Source: Emcibacter nanhaiensis (GTDB lineage Bacteria > Pseudomonadota > Alphaproteobacteria > Sphingomonadales > Emcibacteraceae). From it: a DNA stretch of 64,000 bases. A program made the translations under genes and the position numbers. Positions 36,090 to 44,615 of this stretch are shown here, one piece after another. The DNA lies in the NCBI RefSeq assembly GCF_006385175.1, contig NZ_VFIY01000018.1:718242-782241 (forward strand). Reading direction: 5' to 3'. Below the pieces are notes generated by a model, which saw only the letters and a program-made list of their open reading frames with translations, did no database searches and was not told the DNA's origin. Each line of letters begins with the position of its first letter. Positions within the stretch are counted from its first letter, which is position 1.

Positions 36090-37466
36090 TCAGTTTTCTG
36101 TAGAGCCGTCCAGATCGAGGCGGTCCATTTCCAGAAAATTGGTGTAGGGAGAGGTGATGACTTTCTCGCCGGGTTCGAGCCCGTCCAGAACCTCAATCAC
36201 CCGGGTGTTGCGCCGGCCCAGCCGCACGTCGCGGCGGACCGCGACATCACCGGCCGGGTTGACCACGAAAATCCAGGCGCCGCCGGTGTCGGAATAAAAG
36301 CTGCCGTTGGGAATAACGACAGCCTTGTCGGTGTCGCCCAGGTAAAGTTTGGTTTGGATGGTCTGGCCGCGACGGATATTCTGCGGCCGGTCACCGGCAA
36401 AGATCATATCGACCTCGAACTGGCCGTTGCGCACCCGGGGATAGACTTTCTGGATCGTCAGGCTGTATTCCCGGCCGCCGACCTCGATAAGGGCGCGCTG
36501 GCCGATATCCACCCGGCCCAGATAAAATTCATCAATCTGGGTATTCAGTTTGAAATGTTCAGGATCGTCAATCTGGCCGAGACGCTCGCCGCGGGCGACA
36601 CTCTGGCCGATTTCCGCATTCAGAGCGGTAAGCTTGCCCGCAACCGGCGCCCGCACCAGCAGGTTCTCCAGATTCTTGCGGGCAATCACCAGGTTCTTTT
36701 CCAGCTGTTCGGTGGACGCGGTGAGCTGTTTCATCTGTTGCTTCTGCAACCGTTCATCGGAGGCCTGGCTTTCCAGCGTGACTTGCCGGCGCTTTTGATA
36801 ATACTCCAGTTCGTCCTGGGTATTTTCATATTCGGCTTGGGACACATTGCCTTTTTTGACCAGTTCCTGCCGGCGGTCCAGTTGCCGGGTCAGCCGGGTA
36901 ATCTGGTAATCAATTTCCACCAGGTTCCGTTTATGCTCGAGACGGTTTTGTTCCAGCGACAATTCAATGGTGCGGAGATTATTGAGCTGTTCGGTAACCT
37001 CCGCTTCGCGGGAAATCACATCCAGCTGCAGGGCGGTATTGGAGAGTTCCACCAGCGGCTGCTCCTGTTCCACCCGGGCGCCGTCTTCCACAAATATCTT
37101 TTCCACCCGGCCCCCTTCGATGGAGTCCAGGAAGACAGTCCGGGCCGGGATAACCCGGCTGCGGACGGGAATGAAGTCTTCAAAATTTCCCCGCACCACT
37201 TCGGCGACCGCGACCCGGCTGCCGTCAATCCGGTAGCTGCGTCCACTCGAAGAGTAAAGAAAGTAAAATGCCAGCGCACAAAGGAGGACGAAAGCGGCAA
37301 TAGATAGGTTGCGACGGGTAAACGGCGTCTTTTTGCGCTCGATCCGTCGATCCATCCCGCTGCCCGACTTCTGTCCTCCTGTTCCCCCCTTGGTCCGGGT
37401 GGCAGACGGGCCCGCGTCCGACAGGTCGACGACTTTTTGTGTTTTCTTTTGGTCCGGTTGTTCCAT
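36090..37466 (-). CDS. HlyD/MacA-type periplasmic adaptor protein
   Basis: A 458-residue membrane-fusion adaptor. The cytoplasmic N-terminus (~55 residues, charged) is followed by one membrane helix (LSIAAFVLLCALAFYFLYSS), a lipoyl/barrel-sandwich half, a long coiled-coil hairpin (about 120-260, rich in Gln/Glu/Leu), the second lipoyl half (VRAPVAGKLTALNAEIGQSV) and beta-barrel domains. It would connect the ABC permease to the periplasm or an outer-membrane channel. The start at 37466 is chosen because a sigma-54 promoter occupies 37503-37518, inside the longer open frame. Confidence 0.9.
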   Translation of the reverse strand: MEQPDQKKTQKVVDLSDAGPSATRTKGGTGGQKSGSGMDRRIERKKTPFTRRNLSIAAFVLLCALAFYFLYSSSGRSYRIDGSRVAVAEVVRGNFEDFIPVRSRVIPARTVFLDSIEGGRVEKIFVEDGARVEQEQPLVELSNTALQLDVISREAEVTEQLNNLRTIELSLEQNRLEHKRNLVEIDYQITRLTRQLDRRQELVKKGNVSQAEYENTQDELEYYQKRRQVTLESQASDERLQKQQMKQLTASTEQLEKNLVIARKNLENLLVRAPVAGKLTALNAEIGQSVARGERLGQIDDPEHFKLNTQIDEFYLGRVDIGQRALIEVGGREYSLTIQKVYPRVRNGQFEVDMIFAGDRPQNIRRGQTIQTKLYLGDTDKAVVIPNGSFYSDTGGAWIFVVNPAGDVAVRRDVRLGRRNTRVIEVLDGLEPGEKVITSPYTNFLEMDRLDLDGSTEN

Positions 37467-37502
37467 CTTAAATATCCCACATTCAATTTCCCTGTTGTAA
37501 TA

Positions 37503-37518
37503 AGCAACAAGCATGCCA
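37503..37518 (-). promoter_or_regulatory. Sigma-54 (RpoN) promoter of the ABC export operon
   Basis: Read leftward the sequence is TGGCATGCTTGTTGCT: the -24 GG and -12 GC elements separated by exactly 10 bases, close to the RpoN consensus TGGCAC-N5-TTGC. Transcription would start near 37493, about 27 bases before the adaptor start codon. The divergent neighbour is a sigma-54-dependent activator. Confidence 0.8.
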
Positions 37519-37580
37519 AACTTTTTATTATTAAAAATCAACAGGTTATGAATTTCCCCTGGAGAGGAAGGGAAAATATC

Positions 37581-37596
37581 TGTACAAATCCGGACA
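37581..37596. promoter_or_regulatory. Candidate enhancer site 1 for the NtrC-type regulator
   Basis: The sequence TGTAC-N6-GGACA is an interrupted near-palindrome about 63 bases upstream of the sigma-54 promoter. An equivalent site lies 21 bases away, centre to centre (two helical turns). Confidence 0.65.
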
Positions 37597-37601
37597 CCAG
37601 A

Positions 37602-37617
37602 TGTACGGTTTCGGACA
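37602..37617. promoter_or_regulatory. Candidate enhancer site 2 for the NtrC-type regulator
   Basis: Second TGTAC-N6-GGACA element with the same outer ten bases as site 1. Its closeness to the regulator gene (ATG at 37654) also allows autoregulation. Confidence 0.65.
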
Positions 37618-37653
37618 GTTGGCCAAACACTAATGTCGAGGGGAAATTCCGGA

Positions 37654-39039
37654 ATGTCCGAAAAGGAAGGCCGGATACTGGTAGTAGATGACGATCAGGA
37701 TGTCCTGACCGCGGCCCGACTTCTCCTGAAAAGATCTTTCGCGGTCATCGCGACCGCAAATCGTCCGGATGCCATACCTGACATGTTGAGCCAGAATAGC
37801 TTTGACGCGGTTCTGCTGGATATGAATTTTTCCCTGGGTGACAATCGTGGCGAGGAAGGACTGCGCTGGATTGATGAAATCCTGTCCCTGGATCCGCATC
37901 TTGTCGTCATTGTCATTACCGCCCATGGCGGCATCGAACTTGCCGTGGAAGCGATGAAGCGGGGTGCTACCGATTTCATCATGAAGCCCTGGCAGAATGA
38001 AAAGCTGGTCTCAACCCTGAAAACGGCCGTCAGCCTGTCACGGTCCCGAAGCGAAGCAGACGCCTACCGCGGCCGGGCAAAGGAGCTGGAAAAGAGCATT
38101 CATGCCGATGAGGTCATGATCGGCGAGTCTCCGGCCATGCAGCAGCTGCGGGACATGATCCACAGGGCCGCGCCGACCGACGCCAATATCATGATCCTGG
38201 GGGAAAACGGATCCGGCAAGGAACTTGTGGCTCGGGAGATCCATCGCCACTCCCTGCGTTCGGGCAATGTCTTCCTGTCCGTGGACCTGGGCGCCATCAG
38301 CGACAATCTGTTCGAGAGCGAGCTGTTCGGCCACAAAAAGGGCGCCTTCACCGATGCCCGCGAAGACCGCATCGGCCGGATGCAGGCGGCAAACGGCGGC
38401 ACCCTGTTCCTCGATGAAATCGGCAACCTGTCCCTCGCCCTGCAAACCAAGCTGCTCACCGTGCTCGAACGCCGCCAGGTCACCCCGGTCGGCAGCAACC
38501 GGCCGGTGGATATTGATGTGCGGCTGATCAGCGCCACAAACATGCCGCCTTCCGAACTGGCGCAGGAAAGTAAATTCAGGCCGGATTTGCGCTATCGGCT
38601 GAATACGGTGGAGATCAACGTGCCGCCGCTCAGGAACAGGACCGAGGACATCCCCCTGCTGGTGGATCATTTTGTCCGGATCTATTCACAGAAATACGGC
38701 AAGGGAAAACGGCGGCTTGACCGGGCAACACTGGATGCGCTCTGCGCCTATGACTGGCCCGGCAACGTGCGCGAGCTGCGCCACGCCATCGAACGGGCCG
38801 TGATCCTGGCCCCCGAAGAGGAATTCAGGCCCGGGGATTTTGCCCTTTCCGCAACGGCTCCCGCCCCCAGGCAGTCGGTACAGGAGGAACTTCCCACTAA
38901 CCTTAATCTCGAGGAAGTGGAAAAAGCCACCCTGGAGCGGGCCCTGAGACTGCACAAGGGGAATATTTCCCACGCGGCAAAGGAACTGGGCATTACCCGC
39001 GCGTCCCTGTACCGGAGGATGGAAAAGCATGGGCTTTAG
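37654..39039 (+). CDS. Sigma-54-dependent response regulator (NtrC family)
   Basis: A 461-residue activator. The receiver domain has Asp56 (AVLLDMNFS) as likely phosphorylation site. The AAA+ domain has Walker A GENGSGKE, the sigma-54 contact loop as GAFTDA rather than GAFTGA, and Walker B GGTLFLDEIG. The C-terminal Fis-type HTH is NISHAAKELGITRASLYRRMEKHG. AGGGGA stands 8 bases before the ATG at 37654. It overlaps the kinase gene by 11 bases. It presumably activates the divergent export operon through the sigma-54 promoter. Confidence 0.94.
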   Translation: MSEKEGRILVVDDDQDVLTAARLLLKRSFAVIATANRPDAIPDMLSQNSFDAVLLDMNFSLGDNRGEEGLRWIDEILSLDPHLVVIVITAHGGIELAVEAMKRGATDFIMKPWQNEKLVSTLKTAVSLSRSRSEADAYRGRAKELEKSIHADEVMIGESPAMQQLRDMIHRAAPTDANIMILGENGSGKELVAREIHRHSLRSGNVFLSVDLGAISDNLFESELFGHKKGAFTDAREDRIGRMQAANGGTLFLDEIGNLSLALQTKLLTVLERRQVTPVGSNRPVDIDVRLISATNMPPSELAQESKFRPDLRYRLNTVEINVPPLRNRTEDIPLLVDHFVRIYSQKYGKGKRRLDRATLDALCAYDWPGNVRELRHAIERAVILAPEEEFRPGDFALSATAPAPRQSVQEELPTNLNLEEVEKATLERALRLHKGNISHAAKELGITRASLYRRMEKHGL

Positions 39040-40402
39040 CAACAGCTTGTCGGCACTGAACATCCTGCTGCGCCTGCTCGCCATCCTGGTCACCTGCCTG
39101 CTTGCTTTTTATGCCCTCCGGGACGGCGGCTATTACGTCCTCGCCTTGTTGCTGGCGGCTTTCGCCGTGGCGCAACTGGTCGCCCTGATGCGAAAACTGT
39201 CGGCAACAGACCGGGAGCTGACCAGATTCCTGGATGCGGTGAAATATTCCGACTTCTCGCAGAAGTTTTCGAAAAAAGGGCAAAACAGATCCCAGAGGGA
39301 ACTGGCCAATGCGTTTGATGAGGTAATCGACAAATTCAAGGCGACACGATCGCAGAAGGAACAGCAGACAAGATACCTCAACGCCCTGGTGGATCACATT
39401 CCGGTTGCCCTGCTGTCGGTCGGCAAAGACGGCCAGGCCACCCTGGTCAACAATGCGGCCAAGCGGCTGTTCGGCCTTGGGCATATTTCGCACATTACTC
39501 AGTTAAAGGCATTCGGTCCGGGGCTGGCGAAAGAGCTCTCCTCGCTGCGGGCCGGAAAGAAACGGATTATCCGCATTATTGTTGACGACGTCGAAGTAAA
39601 ACTGTTCCTGTCCACAACGGAGATCGTGACCGGCGGAAAAACGCAGTTCCTGGTCTCCCTGCAGAACATCCAGAGCGAATTGGACACCACCCAGCTGGAA
39701 GCCTGGCAGGACCTTGTCCACGTCCTGACGCACGAACTGATGAACAGCCTGACACCGGTCGCCTCGCTGGCCGGCACCATGAACAGCGTGATGGAGGAAT
39801 TGTGCCGCAAGGCAGAAAGCGAGGAGCTCTCGGAAGACTTCCGCGAATTACTGGAGGACGCCTGTGACGGCATTGCCGCCATTTCCCGCCGCAGCGACCG
39901 GCTGAGCGGTTTTGTGTCCAGCTATCGCAAAATGACAAAACTGCCGCCGCCGCAGCCAGAGAAATTGCCGCTCAGGACTGTTCTGGAGAACATCCGGACA
40001 CTTTTCGCCTCGACCGCGGAAAATGAAGGCCTTGGCGTCGAGGTGGAGGTCAGCCCGGACAGCCTGACCGTCTATGCGGATCCTCAACTGCTGGACCAGG
40101 CGCTCATCAACCTGGTGAAAAATGCCGCAGAGGCGACCAGGGGACAACAGGCCCGGCTGGTCCGTCTAAAAGGCGGCCTCGATAAATCCGGCTCCATCAT
40201 CATTGAAGTTGCCGACAATGGTCCCGGCATCAATCCCCAGTCCGCCCAGCAGATTTTCGTGCCCTTCTATACAACCCGGCCGGAGGGCACCGGAATCGGG
40301 CTCAGTCTCGCCCGGCAGGTCATGGTTGCCCATCGCGGCAGCATAAATTTCTTTGCCAATGAAACCGGCGGCACCACTTTCCGCCTGTCCCTTCCGGTCT
40401 AG
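39029..40402 (+). CDS. Membrane sensor histidine kinase (NtrY-like)
   Basis: A 457-residue kinase. Two membrane helices (residues ~10-52) are separated by only a short loop, so sensing is probably within the membrane or cytoplasm. A HAMP-like linker, a PAS domain (VDHIPVALLSVGKDGQATLVNNAAKRLFG), the phospho-acceptor His235 in THELMNSLTPV, and an HATPase with NLVKNAAEA, VADNGPGI and GTGIGLSLARQV follow. It is the cognate kinase of the overlapping NtrC-type regulator. Confidence 0.93.
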   Translation: MGFSNSLSALNILLRLLAILVTCLLAFYALRDGGYYVLALLLAAFAVAQLVALMRKLSATDRELTRFLDAVKYSDFSQKFSKKGQNRSQRELANAFDEVIDKFKATRSQKEQQTRYLNALVDHIPVALLSVGKDGQATLVNNAAKRLFGLGHISHITQLKAFGPGLAKELSSLRAGKKRIIRIIVDDVEVKLFLSTTEIVTGGKTQFLVSLQNIQSELDTTQLEAWQDLVHVLTHELMNSLTPVASLAGTMNSVMEELCRKAESEELSEDFRELLEDACDGIAAISRRSDRLSGFVSSYRKMTKLPPPQPEKLPLRTVLENIRTLFASTAENEGLGVEVEVSPDSLTVYADPQLLDQALINLVKNAAEATRGQQARLVRLKGGLDKSGSIIIEVADNGPGINPQSAQQIFVPFYTTRPEGTGIGLSLARQVMVAHRGSINFFANETGGTTFRLSLPV

Positions 40403-40809
40403 TCCCGCTTCGCCTGCCCGATCTGATCGAGGTAAGACTCCGGGAAACCCAGCCTGGTGGCGACCTCCAACAGCGCGGCTGCATAATCCCTGTTGGCGCC
40501 GGTGACTTTATCGCGGGGCAGATTGTAACAGGTGGCCTCCACCTCAGTGCCGTCCATCAGGATAACCTTCACCGGCTCCGGTATATAGTCGGCAACGCTG
40601 TCCTCGGCGTAGAGTTGGGTAGCTTCGTCCGGCGTGATCTCCATCACCACCCCGTAGGCCCGGCCGCCCGGCTGGCGCAGCAATGTCGCCCGCGCGCCGA
40701 TGCGCAAGGCAAACCCGTCCACATAGCCGACCTTTGCCCCGGAAGGCCTTATGCCTTTCGCAATCAGCAATTTCTCGTCCATAAAGAGGCCATAAAAGAA
40801 AACTTTCAT
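40399..40809 (-). CDS. Gamma-glutamylcyclotransferase-like (GGCT/AIG2) protein
   Basis: A 136-residue protein with the GGCT-family start VFFYGLFMDEKLL, which forms the binding loop, and VYGVVMEIT-like GRAYGVVMEITPDEATQLYAED, where the Glu is typical of the catalytic region. The specific substrate is unknown. It converges on the sensor kinase gene with a 4-base overlap of stop codons, and lies 14 bases after the YcaO-type gene on the same strand. Confidence 0.8.
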   Translation of the reverse strand: MKVFFYGLFMDEKLLIAKGIRPSGAKVGYVDGFALRIGARATLLRQPGGRAYGVVMEITPDEATQLYAEDSVADYIPEPVKVILMDGTEVEATCYNLPRDKVTGANRDYAAALLEVATRLGFPESYLDQIGQAKRD

Positions 40810-40823
40810 TTCCTGTTTCTCCT

Positions 40824-42995
40824 CTATTGCTGCAATCCCCGCGCCCTGTGCAGTTTTTTATAGCTTTCAATCAATTTCAGATGTTTGTCCAGCCCTTCGA
40901 GTTTCAGGCTCGTTTTTGTCAGGCCGGGGAACCTGATCTCCCCCGTCACAGCTCCCAGCACACTGTCCATGACGTCAGCGCCATACATCCGGGTGAGGTT
41001 CGCCACATAGTCGTCGACAGCCAGTTCATCAGCAATGGTAATATCAAGCACCGCGCCCATTGCCTGGTAAAATAAAACACGCTCCACGGTATTATCATTA
41101 TAGTTCAGGAAATCGCTGACGAGTTCCCGCGCGTCCTCATACTGTTGCAGGGCCAGGTAAATCATGATTTTCAGTTCACCGATATCCAGCCGGCCCCATA
41201 CCGTATTTTCATCAAAGACGATGCCGATCAGGTCTGATATCAGAGTATAATGGTCCAGTTCCGACTCTTCCAGACGGTCAAGCAACTCTTCAAGCTCCCC
41301 GTCCGTCAGGGAATGGATGTTGAGAATATCTTCCCGGAACATCAGCGCTTTATTGGTATTGTCCCAGATCAGGTCCTCAACCGGATAAACTTCCGAATAA
41401 CCGGGCACCAGGATCCGGCAGGCCGGTGCGCCAAAGTCCGCGTAAGTCGCGACATAGACTTCTTTGCCGAGGCCCGCGAGGATCTCCATCAGGCGCTCGC
41501 TTTCCTGCTCAGTGGTGCCGCTGAAATCCCAGTCGCAAAAGTCATAGTCATGTTTCGCGCTGAAAAACTTCCAGGAGATGACGCCGGTTGAATCAATGAA
41601 ATGCTCGACAAAATTATTGGGCTCGCTCACCGCATGGCTGTTAAAGGTCGGCGGCGGCACGTCATTCAGGCCTTCAAAACTCCGCCCCTGCAAGAGTTCG
41701 GTGAGGGAGCGTTCCAGCGCCACTTCAAAGCTCGGGTGGGCCCCGAAGGAGGCGAATACACCGCCCGTTTTCGGGTTCATCAGGGTCACGCACATGACCG
41801 GGAACCTGCCCCCCAGGGACGCATCCTTGACCAGAACAGGGAAGCCCTTGTTTTCCAGCTCCTCAATGCCGGCCAGAATGCCGGGGTATCTTGCCAGAAC
41901 CTCTTTCGGCACATCGGGCAGGATGATCTCTTCCTCGATGATGTGCCGTTTGACGGCGCGCTCGAATATTTCCGACAGGCATTGCACCTTGGCTTCATTG
42001 AGCGTGTTGCCGGCACTCATGCCGTTGCTGACAAACAGGTTTTCGAGCAGGTTGGACGGGAAATAGACTGTTTCCTGGTCCGACTGGCGGGTGAAGGGCA
42101 AGGCGCAAATCCCGCGCTCTCGACGTCCGGAATTGGTATCAATCAGGTGGGAGGCCCTGAGCTCGCCCTCCGGATTATAGAGCTCAAGGCAGTGTTCATC
42201 CAGCAGCCCCTCCGGCAAGGCATCGTCGGCGCCGGGCTTAAACCATTTCTCATTGGGGTAATGGACAAATGCGCTGTTGGCGATCTCTTCCCCGAAATAA
42301 TGATCATTATAGAAGAAATTGCAGCTCATCCGTTCGATATATTCGCCGAGCGCCGAGCAAAGCGCACTTTCCTTGGTCGCGCCTTTGCCGTTGGTAAAAC
42401 ACATGGGCGACGCCGCGTCGCGGATATGCAGCGACCAGACATTCGGCACAATGTTGCGCCAGGACGCCACTTCTATTTTGATGCCGAGATCGGCGAGGAT
42501 CGACGTCATATTGGCAATGGTCTGCTCCAGCGGCAGGTCTTTGCCCAGGATCATCGTCTCGCCGTCGCCGCCGTAAGCTTCCAGCAACGGCTTGTCGTCC
42601 AGATTGTCTACAGGTTCAATGTTGAAATCCGGACCCTGCTGGATCACTCTTTTCACCGTACAGCGATCCGCCGACCTTAAAATCCCCAGCCGGTCACGCT
42701 CCGAGATACCGGTCGGCAATTCGACCTGGATCTGGAAGGTCTGGTTATACCGGTTTTCCGGATCGATGATATTGTTCTGCGACACCCGGATGTCCTCTGT
42801 CGGGATGTCGCGCGACAGGCAATAGACCTTGATGAAATAGGCCGCGCACAGGGCAGAGGAGGCCAGGAAATAATCAAACGGGCTTGGCGCGGTGCCATCG
42901 CCCTTATAGCGGACAGGCTGATCGGTCGTGATCGTGAAATCATCAAACTTGGCCTCAAGCCGCAGGTTGTCCAGAAAATTTACCGTGATTTCCAT
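40824..42995 (-). CDS. ycaO: OsmC-YcaO fusion protein
   Basis: A 723-residue protein: an N-terminal OsmC-like domain (residues 1-~130; DQPVRYKGDGTAPSPFDYFLASSALCAAYFIKVYC), then a YcaO ATP-binding domain (~170-560; NGKGATKESALCSALGEYIERMS, LSEIFERAVKRHIIEEE, FASFGAHPSFEVALERSLTELLQGR) and a C-terminal helical region. It matches the E. coli YcaO type, long linked to ribosomal protein S12 methylthiolation, where YcaO activates amide backbones with ATP. No RimO or peptide precursor gene is adjacent. The start at 42995 is preceded by AGGAAAG/ACAGG. Confidence 0.88.
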   Translation of the reverse strand: MEITVNFLDNLRLEAKFDDFTITTDQPVRYKGDGTAPSPFDYFLASSALCAAYFIKVYCLSRDIPTEDIRVSQNNIIDPENRYNQTFQIQVELPTGISERDRLGILRSADRCTVKRVIQQGPDFNIEPVDNLDDKPLLEAYGGDGETMILGKDLPLEQTIANMTSILADLGIKIEVASWRNIVPNVWSLHIRDAASPMCFTNGKGATKESALCSALGEYIERMSCNFFYNDHYFGEEIANSAFVHYPNEKWFKPGADDALPEGLLDEHCLELYNPEGELRASHLIDTNSGRRERGICALPFTRQSDQETVYFPSNLLENLFVSNGMSAGNTLNEAKVQCLSEIFERAVKRHIIEEEIILPDVPKEVLARYPGILAGIEELENKGFPVLVKDASLGGRFPVMCVTLMNPKTGGVFASFGAHPSFEVALERSLTELLQGRSFEGLNDVPPPTFNSHAVSEPNNFVEHFIDSTGVISWKFFSAKHDYDFCDWDFSGTTEQESERLMEILAGLGKEVYVATYADFGAPACRILVPGYSEVYPVEDLIWDNTNKALMFREDILNIHSLTDGELEELLDRLEESELDHYTLISDLIGIVFDENTVWGRLDIGELKIMIYLALQQYEDARELVSDFLNYNDNTVERVLFYQAMGAVLDITIADELAVDDYVANLTRMYGADVMDSVLGAVTGEIRFPGLTKTSLKLEGLDKHLKLIESYKKLHRARGLQQ

Positions 42996-43278
42996 TTGCC
43001 TGTTCTTTCCTGTAAAGGGGACACCCGTTCCCTTTACCTGAAGTGTCCCTGGTTTTCCAGTCACCTTGCACAGTAATTATGACTCAGGGAGTTTAAATTG
43101 GTTGCGGGGGCCTGCAACTACGGGTACAGTCACCAATTATTGGCAGCTTGAATTTAACGACTACGGTTTAAATCAAGGTCAAAATTTGTACGGTAATTGT
43201 CATGACCTTTCCTCACTAAAAGAGAAAAAAGTTATATTCAGTTACCGTTACAGGTTTTCCCCATATTCACAAAAGCCA

Positions 43279-43494
43279 TTAACAGTAATATTCAATCAAA
43301 TCCGGTATATTAGTTTGACGTGCTAAATCTACGACACCCTCCTGATCAAACTCCCTATCCGCCACTTCTAGTACAAAATACTTTTCAAGCTCAGTACCAG
43401 ACGTTGCCATATCTACACCTCTACCATCAAGCCCACGTTTTTTTGATTGCTCATGTAAAAGCATAAGTCCACTCTTGAGACCTTCTGGCGCCAT
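43279..43494 (-). CDS. Small hypothetical protein
   Basis: A 71-residue acidic frame (LLHEQSKKRGLDGRGVDMATSGTELEKYFVLEVADREFDQEGVVDLARQ) with a protein-like residue mix. It is not recognised. It starts 3 bases after the stop of another small frame on the same strand, in an AT-rich stretch at the edge of the accessory region. Confidence 0.4.
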   Translation of the reverse strand: MAPEGLKSGLMLLHEQSKKRGLDGRGVDMATSGTELEKYFVLEVADREFDQEGVVDLARQTNIPDLIEYYC

Positions 43495-43497
43495 CCG

Positions 43498-43662
43498 TCA
43501 ATCATCCGAAAAGTATTTATAGAACCTATTAATATCCTTTCCAGACAATCTAGTCAGCCACAAATATACCCGCCATCTCACATCTTTGGATTTATCCCTA
43601 AGTTTATGTGCGTAAGATAATAAATTGCTCTGGACTGATATTACAATACTCAAAACAGCCAA
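43498..43662 (-). pseudogene. Probable gene remnant (C-terminal fragment)
   Basis: A 54-codon open stretch ending VRWRVYLWLTRLSGKDINRF...SDD, directly after an in-frame stop, with no ATG start. It reads like the end of a real protein cut at its 5' side. The family is not recognised. Confidence 0.35.
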
Positions 43663-43811
43663 CTACTTCATACCTTACTTCACTCTATGGAGCAGCAAGA
43701 AGACTAAAGACATAGGGAAATATCTGCTGAGATTTGGCTCCCTGCTCTTGTGCAATATATACACGTGCATACACACTACTCCTGTTTCTTGACAAATCTA
43801 TTGTGTTCCCT

Positions 43812-44250
43812 GGCGGGGTGATCGCTTTCGACGGTGGCACTGGATGCTGGACGGCACGGAACTTCCCCAAGATACTTGGCCGCTTCCGGAGAAAGCCTGG
43901 AGCCAACCGCGAAGTGCCGGCACTTTTTCAAAATTCCTGTGCGAATATCTGCAGGAGAAAAAGGCCGTGGCATTGCTTGAAGTCATTGAGCGCGCGAGCT
44001 ACGGCCCGGCGCGTATACTGGAGGACAAAATTCCCCAGTTGAGGAAAAAAAGCCGTCTGCAGTCCGACACCGATGCGGACGTAGTGATTTTCGATCCTGA
44101 AACGATCACTGATAATGCAACTTATAGTGACCCGGCCCAGCCTTTCTCTGGCTTCGAGTAGGTCTATGTCAACGGGTGGTGTTTGTAGATTAAGGCAAGA
44201 TTGATACCACCGTATTACCGGGTAGACCGGTCCGTAATTTCAAAGGCTAA
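43812..44250 (+). pseudogene. Decayed C-terminal part of an N-acyl-D-amino-acid deacylase
   Basis: Pieces in shifting frames match the end of D-aminoacylase/N-acyl-D-glutamate deacylase family amidohydrolases: GVIAFDG, then (after a frame change near 43836) LDGTELPQDTWPLPE, PRSAGTFSKFL, SRLQSDTDADVVIFDPETIT and DPAQPFSGFE. A TAG at 44159 follows, then VYVNG, and after another shift VVFVD, a TAA, and GKIDTTVLPGRPVR. The first ~350 residues are missing. The family removes acyl groups from N-acyl-D-amino acids, fitting the D-amino-acid theme to its right. Confidence 0.82.
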
Positions 44251-44615
44251 ATTCTTGCTGCAAAATAGCAGGTGGTTCAAGCGAAAGAGATCGACGGGCA
44301 CCCTCTGCGGTTTCTTATGGGGGCGGGGTGAGTTCTTGATCTGGATTGCTATCTATAGCGGCTATCAAGATTAGCTACGGCGGTCTGGCAAAATCTTCTA
44401 GGATATTTGAGAAACTAGAAAAGTGCGGCATTCACCGTGGTGGATCCGACGATGGCCAGGGTCTCGGCCTTTCAAGCGTCAGGGAGAATATCAAACTATA
44501 CGATGTCGATAGAAGCTTTTACCATGCCGAAGATCTTGGCGTTTTCATTGTTCGGGCTTTATTTTCCTGATGGTTCTGCTTTGCTTAACTCGGAATTTGA
44601 ATCTTTCCATGTGGG
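44251..44615. other. Gap with no recognisable gene
   Basis: This is 365 bases between the deacylase remnant and the GntR gene. A 74-codon rightward frame at 44346-44570 contains GQGLGLSSVRE, resembling a kinase ATP-binding G box, but nothing else supports a gene. It is probably decayed sequence. Confidence 0.5.

Noticed and set aside
44346..44570. A 74-codon frame containing GQGLGLSSVRE, reminiscent of a kinase ATP-binding G box
   Set aside because: No other kinase motif surrounds it, and overlapping frames look equally protein-like, so the resemblance may be chance.
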